Assembly: GCA_017644005.1 (NCBI GenBank)
Contig: JAEPMJ010000003.1
Coordinates: 434,001-498,000 of the forward strand
Origin: Rhizobiaceae bacterium
GTDB lineage: Bacteria > Pseudomonadota > Alphaproteobacteria > Rhizobiales > Rhizobiaceae
DNA length: 64,000 nucleotides
Direction: 5' to 3'
The translations under genes and the position numbers were made by a program. Below are positions 57,608 through 64,000 of the stretch, one piece after another; position 1 is the first letter of the stretch; every line of letters begins with the position of its first letter. The notes under the pieces were generated by a model. It saw nothing but the letters and a program-made list of their open reading frames with translations. It was not told where the DNA came from and did no database searches.

Positions 57608-58846
57608 ATGTCATCGCTGCGCCCGCTCATCCCGCTTCTCATCGCGGCAGCCATCCTTCTGGGCGGCAATGGGGTGCAAGGCACGCTGATTGCGCTGCGC
57701 GGGGCTCAGGAAGGCTTTACTCCGGCGTCGATCGGCCTGATGGGAACGGCCTACTTCGCAGGATTTCTGATCGGCTGCGTGTTTGTGGTGCGGATACTGC
57801 ACGCCGTTGGCCATATCCGCGCCTTTGCCGCGCTAGCCGCAATGGCTGCATCGGGCACACTGCTTCTGGCGATGCTGATCGACCCGTGGAGCTGGACCGT
57901 GATCCGCTTCGTTTCCGGGTTCTGCTTTTCGGGGCTTTTCACAGTCATCGAAAGCTGGATCAACTCCGGCGTCGAGAACCGCGACCGGGCGCGCGTTCTA
58001 GCGATCTACCGCATACTTGACCTTGGCGCTGTGACCGGTTCGCAGTTTCTCATTCCGGCCGTCGGTGCGGGCGGCTTCACCATTTTCGCCGTCATGACCA
58101 TCATGATCACGCTGTCGCTGGTGCCCGTTTCGCTGGGCGACCGGTCGAATCCGAAGCCGCCCGAAAATGTGAAATTCGATCTCGGCCGTGCCTGGATGAT
58201 CTCGCCGCTGGGAGCAATCGGCTGTATCTCGGTCGGCGTCTCGAACAGCGCATTTCGCATGCTGAGCCCGATATATGCCCAGCAAATCGGGCTTTCGATC
58301 GCCGATGTTGCCGCCTTCGTTTCGGTCTCGATCGTCGGCGGAGCGCTGATCCAGTATCCGCTCGGACACGTCTCCGACAAATGGGACCGCCGCAAGGTGC
58401 TGATCATCACCTCGGCCGCGGCGCTGGCATCTGCGCTGGCGCTGGCGTTGTTCACCGGAGCGAACCGGCCTGCCAATTTCGCCGTGGTGTTCGTGTTCGG
58501 CGCATTCGCGATGCCGCTGTTCTCACTTTCGGCCGCACACGCCAATGACCGCGCAAACCCGGACGAATATGTCATGCTCAATGCCGGGTTGATGCTGTTT
58601 TATTCCATAGGAGCCATCTTCGGCCCGTTCACCGCGTCATTCGTCATGGAGGCATTCGGGCCGCATTCCCTGTTTCTCTTCATCGCGATTGTCTACGCGG
58701 TCTTCATCCTGATCATCATCTACCGGATGGGCGTTCGCTCTTCGGTGCCGGCGGAACAGCGCGGCCGCTTTGCCGCACTGCTCAGAACCTCGCTTATCTT
58801 CGGACGCCTCGCCGGTCGGGTACAACGGCGTGGGAAAAGCGACTGA
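57608..58846 (+). CDS. MFS transporter (YcaD-like)
   Basis: The 412-aa protein has about twelve membrane helices and the motif GHVSDKWDRRKVLI between helices, a clear major facilitator loop. The layout and length match the YcaD/UMF-type efflux family. No substrate is visible. It is not clearly in an operon with its neighbours. Confidence 0.88.
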   Translation: MSSLRPLIPLLIAAAILLGGNGVQGTLIALRGAQEGFTPASIGLMGTAYFAGFLIGCVFVVRILHAVGHIRAFAALAAMAASGTLLLAMLIDPWSWTVIRFVSGFCFSGLFTVIESWINSGVENRDRARVLAIYRILDLGAVTGSQFLIPAVGAGGFTIFAVMTIMITLSLVPVSLGDRSNPKPPENVKFDLGRAWMISPLGAIGCISVGVSNSAFRMLSPIYAQQIGLSIADVAAFVSVSIVGGALIQYPLGHVSDKWDRRKVLIITSAAALASALALALFTGANRPANFAVVFVFGAFAMPLFSLSAAHANDRANPDEYVMLNAGLMLFYSIGAIFGPFTASFVMEAFGPHSLFLFIAIVYAVFILIIIYRMGVRSSVPAEQRGRFAALLRTSLIFGRLAGRVQRRGKSD

Positions 58847-58885
58847 GCGCTTCAACAGCCAGAGAAATCGCACTAAACAGAGCGC

Positions 58886-60052
58886 ATGAATGTAATCAGC
58901 AAACAGGCCGAACTTGAAACGGCCATAGAAACACTCCGCAAATCCGACTTCGTGACGGTCGACACCGAGTTCATTCGCGAGACAACCTTCTGGCCGGAGC
59001 TGTGCCTGATCCAGATGGCATCGCCGGACGCTGCCTATCTGATCGACCCGCTGGCACCGGGTATCGACCTTGCGCCCTTTTTCGCGCTGATGGGCGACGA
59101 AAAGGTGCTGAAGATCTTCCATGCGGCGCGCCAGGACATCGAGATCATATTTCATCTCGGCGATCTCATTCCGCATCCGGTGTTCGACACACAGGTGGCG
59201 GCGATGGTGTGCGGCTTCGGCGACAGCGTCTCGTACGACCAACTCGTCAACAAGATCACGGGCGTGCGCATCGACAAGAGTTCGCGCTTCACCGACTGGC
59301 GCCGCCGTCCCCTGTCAGACAAGCAACTGGAATACGCACTCGCCGACGTGACACATCTCATCGATGTCTACCGCCACCTCGCCGACGAACTTGAGCGCGA
59401 AAACCGGGCGCACTGGCTGAATGAGGAAATGGAGGTACTGACAGCGCGTCAGACCTACGATCCGAACCCGGACGACGCCTGGAAGCGGCTGAAGCTGCGC
59501 AACGCCAAACCGCAGCAGCTTGCCATTGCCAAATCGATCGCGGCCTGGCGCGAGCGCGAAGCGCGCGAGCGGAACGTGCCGCGCGGGCGCATCCTCAAGG
59601 ACGACGCGCTGGTAGAAATTTCGCAGCAGATGCCGGCGACGACCGAGGCGCTGGGGCGGCTGCGCGCGGTGCCGCGCGGCTGGGAGCGCTCGGGCGCCGC
59701 TGCCGGGTTGATGGAAGCGATCACCGCCGCTCTGGCGATCCCGAAGGACGAGCTGCCGAAGCCACAGCGCCACCGGCCTAATCCGGAGGGGGCAAACGCC
59801 GCCGCCGAGCTTCTCAAAGTGCTCTTGAAGCTGGTGGCTGAAAGAGAAGGCGTGGCGCCCAAGGTGCTGGCTTCAAGCGATGACATAGACCGCATTGCCG
59901 CAAATGGTGACGAGGCCGGTGTCGCGGCGCTTTCGGGCTGGCGGCGCGAGGTATTCGGCGAACGGGCGCTGCGGCTCGTGCGCGGTGAAATCGCGATCAG
60001 ATTTCAGGACCGCAGAATCGAGGTATTCGATCTGCCTGCGGCAGCGGAATGA
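58886..60052 (+). CDS. rnd: ribonuclease D
   Basis: The 388-aa 3'-exonuclease matures tRNA ends. It has the DEDD core (FVTVDTEFIRE, FHAARQDIEI, DTQVAAMVCGFG and the DVTHLIDVY step) and a C-terminal HRDC domain starting near residue 210 (RNAKPQQLAIAKSIAAWRERE). Length and domains are standard. Confidence 0.93.
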   Translation: MNVISKQAELETAIETLRKSDFVTVDTEFIRETTFWPELCLIQMASPDAAYLIDPLAPGIDLAPFFALMGDEKVLKIFHAARQDIEIIFHLGDLIPHPVFDTQVAAMVCGFGDSVSYDQLVNKITGVRIDKSSRFTDWRRRPLSDKQLEYALADVTHLIDVYRHLADELERENRAHWLNEEMEVLTARQTYDPNPDDAWKRLKLRNAKPQQLAIAKSIAAWREREARERNVPRGRILKDDALVEISQQMPATTEALGRLRAVPRGWERSGAAAGLMEAITAALAIPKDELPKPQRHRPNPEGANAAAELLKVLLKLVAEREGVAPKVLASSDDIDRIAANGDEAGVAALSGWRREVFGERALRLVRGEIAIRFQDRRIEVFDLPAAAE

Positions 60053-60068
60053 GCGGGAGCAGGCGGTA

Positions 60069-60842
60069 ATGAAGAGACCTGTCGTCGGTGTCATCGGCAA
60101 TCGCTACATCGTCGAAAACCGGTTCGCGGTACAATCGGCAGGCGAACGCAATCTCACCTCGATCGCTGCCGTCACCGGTGCGCTGCCGCTGATTTTCGCC
60201 GGTGAACCAAACATCACGGACATTGGCGACCTGCTCGACGCGGTGGACGGCATTGTTCTCACCGGCGCGCGGGCGAATGTGCATCCCAGCCGGTTTGCCG
60301 CCGAACCCAGTGCCAAACACGAACCCTACGATCAGAGCCGCGATTCCGTTGCACTGCCGCTGGTGGAAGCCTGCGTGGCGCAGGGAGTGCCGATCTTCGG
60401 CATCTGCCGGGGCTTCCAGGAAATGAACGTCGCCTATGGCGGTACGCTGCACCCTGAGATCCGGGAAATCCCCGGACGCATGAACCACCGTATGCCGCGG
60501 CTGGAAAACGGCGAAATTCACCCCGATCCGGAAGTAATTTTTGCCGACCGGCACGATGTGCGTCTGACGCCGGGGGGCACCTTCGCCGGCCTTTTCGGCC
60601 GCGATACGATTCGCGTGAACTCGCTGCACGGCCAGGGCATTCTGGAACCGGGCAAGCGTATCGTGGTTGAGGGAATCGCCGAAGATGAGACAATCGAGGC
60701 GATCAGGATCGACGGCGCGAAGGGTTTTGCGCTGGGCGTGCAGTGGCACGCGGAATATGACCCCGAAACCAATCCGGTGAACCGGGCCCTGTTTGAGGCC
60801 TTTGGCGACGCCGTGCGGAGCTTTGCCGCCAGCCACCATTGA
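60069..60842 (+). CDS. class I glutamine amidotransferase-like (gamma-glutamyl-GABA hydrolase family)
   Basis: The 257-aa product has the Cys-His-Glu triad: nucleophile in GICRGFQEMN, His in GVQWHAEYDPE. The fold and NVAYGGTLH are as in PuuD. It would hydrolyse gamma-glutamyl amines, with putrescine or GABA metabolism the likely use. It is 16 bases after rnd and probably cotranscribed. Confidence 0.88.
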   Translation: MKRPVVGVIGNRYIVENRFAVQSAGERNLTSIAAVTGALPLIFAGEPNITDIGDLLDAVDGIVLTGARANVHPSRFAAEPSAKHEPYDQSRDSVALPLVEACVAQGVPIFGICRGFQEMNVAYGGTLHPEIREIPGRMNHRMPRLENGEIHPDPEVIFADRHDVRLTPGGTFAGLFGRDTIRVNSLHGQGILEPGKRIVVEGIAEDETIEAIRIDGAKGFALGVQWHAEYDPETNPVNRALFEAFGDAVRSFAASHH

Positions 60843-60872
60843 AGGTCGAGCATGCGGCACCCCAGGGACAAG

Positions 60873-60905
60873 AGCCGGACCGCAAAGCGGCCCGGCTTTA
60901 CTTTC
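60873..60905 (+). terminator. intrinsic terminator after the amidotransferase gene
   Basis: A stem AGCCGG-a-CCGC / GCGG-c-CCGGCT with an AAA loop is followed by TTTACTTTC. It ends the rnd operon, just before the convergent small gene. Confidence 0.65.
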
Positions 60906-61171
60906 TAAGCGTTCAGTCCCCGATACGTCAGAGCGCGTTCGTGGCACTCTTCGACATCATCGACCGCTTTTAGATAGATGCCACGCTTGTCGATATCCTT
61001 CTCGACCGTGGCCCTAGCTTCAAGGCTGGATGCGGCATCTTCAAACGCCTGGGCAGTAAGAATCCGCAATGCCGGATCGAGCCCCTGAATGCGCCTTAAC
61101 AGTGCAGTCACAATTTCCTGCACCGCCAGCGCACGTGCTCCGGCGTCACGCACCGCGTCACATTTCTTCAT
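60905..61171 (-). CDS. small hypothetical protein
   Basis: The 88-aa protein is helical (AVQEIVTALLRRIQGLDPALRILTAQ and EDAASSLEARATVEKDI). No family is recognised. It is convergent with the amidotransferase gene. Confidence 0.65.
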   Translation of the reverse strand: MKKCDAVRDAGARALAVQEIVTALLRRIQGLDPALRILTAQAFEDAASSLEARATVEKDIDKRGIYLKAVDDVEECHERALTYRGLNA

Positions 61172-61208
61172 TTTAATTCACAAGACCTCGTTTGAATGCT
61201 CTGGTCGT

Positions 61209-61661
61209 TCAAACGATGGCCGAACATGGCGGCTGGAGCCCGGGTTGCGGTCTTTCCCCCGTCAACTTGGCAACCAAGCCATCCCATCTTTCCAGTACGA
61301 TCGATGGAACCCACAATATTTCGACGTCCGCAAGCGTACATGGTGACTGGAAATACACCGAAAGTAGCGGCTCTGAAGCGTCTTCGGTGCTTCCCGGCCC
61401 TGGCGGGAAGTCGTTCGTGTGGTGCTGATGAGAAGAGCCAACCTCGTCGTGATGATGCACCGGACCGTGAGTGTGGCCGTGAGTGTGGCCGTGAGTGTGG
61501 CCGTGAGTGTCAATGTGAGCGTGCACGGCCGCACTAACCTGGGCAAGATGGATGCAGTTATGCGCAATGGACGTTGCGATGCTGCCGCTGGAGGACAATA
61601 CCTTCACAGCTATCAGAACAAGCAGCCAAGCTGCGGTACGATGCCGCAAATCACAAATCAT
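61209..61661 (-). CDS. histidine-rich small secreted or membrane protein
   Basis: The 150-aa product has an N-terminal hydrophobic segment (TAAWLLVLIAVKVLSS) and a His-rich stretch near residues 45-85 with THGHTHGH repeats and HHHDE, as in metal-binding loops. A 12-bp tandem repeat builds part of it. It could bind zinc, nickel or copper in the periplasm. The family is unknown and the start could vary. Confidence 0.6.
   Translation of the reverse strand: MICDLRHRTAAWLLVLIAVKVLSSSGSIATSIAHNCIHLAQVSAAVHAHIDTHGHTHGHTHGHTHGPVHHHDEVGSSHQHHTNDFPPGPGSTEDASEPLLSVYFQSPCTLADVEILWVPSIVLERWDGLVAKLTGERPQPGLQPPCSAIV
61465..61510. repeat. 12-bp tandem repeat, 3.8 copies
   Basis: The unit CCGTGAGTGTGG repeats three full times plus 10 bases inside the His-rich gene; on the minus strand it encodes Gly-His-Thr-His steps. 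The unit is a multiple of three, so copy-number change would keep the frame. Confidence 0.85.
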
Positions 61662-61804
61662 CTATAAAGATGAGTTCGATTCGTCGCATCTGTCAAATTT
61701 TTGATGCGAACGGTGACCTGAAAGCTCGGAATGACAAGCGAACTGTTCCGACAGCCGACCACGGGCGCGGGGGCGCTGCCGGCAACGCCGACGCGCCGCA
61801 ACCC

Positions 61805-63319
61805 TCAGTCGGCAAGTTCGAGCTTCAGGTTCAGTCCGCTGACCTTGGAGAGCTGTGACAGCCGGGCCTCCGGCCGTTCCCCCATCAGTGCGGCGTGTTC
61901 GCGCGGTACCGTCAAGGTCAGGCCGCCCTCGTCGCGTTTCACCCATCTGAGCTTCGGCATGATGCCCGGCATGGCGGCAGACAGCAGGTAAACCACACGC
62001 ATCATGGCGCCCAGCAAGCGCGCGCGTTCGACAAATCGGGGGCCTGCCAGTTCGCGCAGCTCGGGGCTTACCATGTCTTCGTAGATGCCTTCGTAGCGAT
62101 ACATGATGGTGAGCGCGATCAGCGCCCTGCCCGGGTGATCGATACCGATGAAGGATGCATGCGAGATGATGTTGAGCGACTGGGTGCCGCGATATTCGGG
62201 ATGAGCGCGCCACCCAATGTCGGCCATCAGACACGCGGCCTTGCGGTAGCGCTCCTCGGCCGGCTCTTCGTCAATGCCAAAGGCGGCAAGCGTTTCCCCT
62301 GTCCACTGAGCCAGTTCGCGCGCATGGGTGACCGAACGCGCGCGCAGCACCGCCAGTTCCTCGGCCGCCGAAATCAGCGGGTCGGCGGCGCGCCGCTGTT
62401 CGTCCAGCAGCGAAAACAGATACCCCTCGCGCACGCCAAGCGCCGAGACGACGATCTTCGACGGCTTCATCGACTTGATGATCTCCTGCAGCACCGCCGC
62501 GCCATAAGGCAGCAAGGCCCGGCGCATTTTGGAGATGCGGTTGATGCCCTTGATCTTGTCGATATCGCCGCGGGCAACGCGGGCCAGAAAAGCGGCCGAT
62601 TTCTGAATATCGAACTCGTAATTGTGCATGACATGCAGCGGGTAGCCCGTCGCCAGCATGTGCAGGCGGGCAAGATTTCGCCAGGTACCGCCGACCGCGT
62701 AGAAGACACGCCCCTCGCCGCCCTTCAGCAACTCCGCCCGCTTGAGTTCCTTGCGCGCGATGCGCGCAGCCTCAGTCGGCGAACCGCCGGCCGAATCCTG
62801 CAGCCGCAGGCCGCCCAGCGGCAAGGTAATACCGTCGCCGATATCGTGGCCGTTCACATCCACAAGTTCGAGGCTGCCGCCACCGAGGTCGCCGGCAATG
62901 CCGTCAGCGTTGTGAAAACCGCAGATGACGCCGAGCGCCGAGTAGTACGCTTCCTCGCGGCCGGTGAGCACCTGGATTTCCGTGCCGAGGATCTCCTCCA
63001 CGCGCTCGATGAAAGCGTGGCCGTTTTCGGCCTCGCGCGCGGCGGCGGTCGCGATAACATGAATGCCGTCGGAGCCCGCCTGTTCGGACAGGGCGCGAAA
63101 GCGACGGAACTCGTTAATGGCACGGGCCACGCCATCGGCATCGAGCTTGCCCGTGGTGACGATGTTGCGACCAAGGCCGGCCAGCATCTTTTCGTTGAAA
63201 AGGACGGTGGGCGAGCGCGCCACGCCTTCATAGACGACCAGGCGGATCGAGTTCGATCCGATGTCGATCACAGACAGCGGATTGCGATCCTGCAGTCTGC
63301 CCTGATTAAACGAATTCAT
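61805..63319 (-). CDS. ppx: exopolyphosphatase (Ppx/GppA family)
   Basis: The 504-aa ASKHA-fold enzyme removes terminal phosphate from polyphosphate or pppGpp. It opens [15 protein letters not shown] and has [11 protein letters not shown] near residue 143 and [16 protein letters not shown]-terminal HD-like domain carries the rest. ATG 63319 overlaps the ppk stop, placing both in one operon. Confidence 0.93.
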   Translation of the reverse strand: MNSFNQGRLQDRNPLSVIDIGSNSIRLVVYEGVARSPTVLFNEKMLAGLGRNIVTTGKLDADGVARAINEFRRFRALSEQAGSDGIHVIATAAAREAENGHAFIERVEEILGTEIQVLTGREEAYYSALGVICGFHNADGIAGDLGGGSLELVDVNGHDIGDGITLPLGGLRLQDSAGGSPTEAARIARKELKRAELLKGGEGRVFYAVGGTWRNLARLHMLATGYPLHVMHNYEFDIQKSAAFLARVARGDIDKIKGINRISKMRRALLPYGAAVLQEIIKSMKPSKIVVSALGVREGYLFSLLDEQRRAADPLISAAEELAVLRARSVTHARELAQWTGETLAAFGIDEEPAEERYRKAACLMADIGWRAHPEYRGTQSLNIISHASFIGIDHPGRALIALTIMYRYEGIYEDMVSPELRELAGPRFVERARLLGAMMRVVYLLSAAMPGIMPKLRWVKRDEGGLTLTVPREHAALMGERPEARLSQLSKVSGLNLKLELAD

Positions 63320-64000
63320 GACCGACGGGCCACGCCAGCTTTCTTCTCACGCCGGTAGCGCGCGATGCGCTTCGGCGCGTGAGATTTCAGCGCATCGCCT
63401 CGGCCGGAAAGGCTCGGATTGGTCATGAAATATTCCTGAGCGTTGAACGGCTCTTCACCCTCGTCCGGCGTCATGCGCCGCGACGTGCCATCCGGCAATA
63501 CTTCGAAACTCTGACGGTTGTCCATGATGTTGCCAAGCATGATCTGGCCCAGCACCTGCTCGTGCACAGTTGCGTTGGTGATCGGCACCAGCGTCTCTAC
63601 CCGGTGGTCAAGGTTTCGCGGCATCAGATCGGCGGACGAAAAATAGACTATGGCCTCGTCGGAGGGCAGACCAGCGCCATTGCCGAAACAGTAGATGCGG
63701 CTGTGTTCGAGAAAACGCCCGACGATGGACTTCACGCGGATATTGTCGGAAAGGCCGGGCACCTGCGGGCGCAAGCAGCAGATGCCGCGGACCACGAGAT
63801 CGACGCTCACCCCTGACCTGCTGGCATTGTACAGCGCATCGATGATCGCGGGATCGACCAGCGAGTTCATTTTCATCCAGATCTGCGCCGGACGGCCCGC
63901 CAAGGCATGGGCGATCTCGTCTTCGATATGCCCGATAATGCGTTGGCGGAGCGAAAACGGCGAAATGGCGATCTTCATCTCGTCCGCCGGCTCGGCATAG
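63316..64000 (-). CDS. ppk: polyphosphate kinase, C-terminal part (cut by window end)
   Basis: The frame continues upstream past the window edge, so only the last part of the protein is seen. It contains [33 protein letters not shown] and [17 protein letters not shown]-type residues of the PPK1 phospholipase-D-like C-terminal domain. PPK makes polyphosphate from ATP and here precedes ppx by a 4-base overlap, so synthesis and breakdown are coupled. Confidence 0.9.
   Translation of the reverse strand, partial: YAEPADEMKIAISPFSLRQRIIGHIEDEIAHALAGRPAQIWMKMNSLVDPAIIDALYNASRSGVSVDLVVRGICCLRPQVPGLSDNIRVKSIVGRFLEHSRIYCFGNGAGLPSDEAIVYFSSADLMPRNLDHRVETLVPITNATVHEQVLGQIMLGNIMDNRQSFEVLPDGTSRRMTPDEGEEPFNAQEYFMTNPSLSGRGDALKSHAPKRIARYRREKKAGVARRS

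Noticed and set aside
61465-61510. Short tandem repeats as a possible CRISPR array
   Set aside because: Units are 12 bp and directly adjacent, with no spacers and no cas genes; they lie in a coding frame.

Overview
The window reads as chromosomal DNA of a high-GC alphaproteobacterium of the order Hyphomicrobiales (Rhizobiales), probably near the Mesorhizobium/Phyllobacteriaceae group. This rests on recognisable gene families and gene order: plsX-fabH-ihfA-merR, glyA-nrdR-ribD-ribE-ribH-nusB, hemB-RDD-bpt, a MarR regulator of LdtR type beside an L,D-transpeptidase, and a K+-independent H+-pyrophosphatase. No database search was possible, so the genus is inference.

Region 1 (1-15.8 kb) is a complete-looking catabolic island. 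It holds a branched-chain-amino-acid-type ABC importer (LivH, a LivM-LivG fusion, LivF; no substrate-binding protein in the window) and a hot-dog thioesterase. These are followed by a crotonase, two adjacent acyl-CoA dehydrogenases, a FadA6-like thiolase, a gamma-carbonic-anhydrase-like protein and an SDR. A divergent FadD3-like acyl-CoA ligase comes next, then a second operon of SDR, SMP-30 lactonase, epimerase-like reductase, NTF2-like protein and SDR. The set resembles CoA-dependent breakdown of a cyclic carboxylic acid (steroid C/D-ring, terpenoid or alicyclic). A near-identical dyad (consensus TTMGTCCNTTYGRACGAT) occurs three times, once in each regulatory gap of the island, and predicts one regulon under a regulator that lies outside the window.

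Region 2 (15.9-39.7 kb) is core genome: lipid and cytochrome bc1 accessory genes (merR, ihfA, fabH, plsX, DUF177, bc1 chaperone), bamE, an ArsR/AHSA1 pair with a perfect 13-bp operator-like palindrome, hppA, an MFS gene, the riboflavin/nusB/nrdR/glyA set, ldt-ldtR, a DUF6163-like protein with 3-hydroxyisobutyryl-CoA hydrolase, and hemB-RDD-bpt interrupted by a Spy-like/two-component trio.

Region 3 (39.6-44.6 kb) is accessory and repeat-rich. It has cspA, a small Cys-containing ORF with no ordinary start codon, a Rhizobiales-type palindromic repeat, a run of back-to-back mini-hairpins, and a visibly AT-richer 822-aa DUF4062 protein with HEAT-like repeats. That orphan is a candidate conflict or defence gene.

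Region 4 (44.6-64 kb) is again mostly core: parC, a secreted unknown, ddl, pcp/GNAT, DUF899, aspS, a cupredoxin, an autotransporter-type barrel, a LuxR solo with an altered ligand pocket, an MFS gene, rnd, a class I amidotransferase, a His-rich small protein built on a 12-bp tandem repeat, ppx, and the 3' part of ppk. No rRNA, tRNA, CRISPR array, transposase or integrase was recognised.
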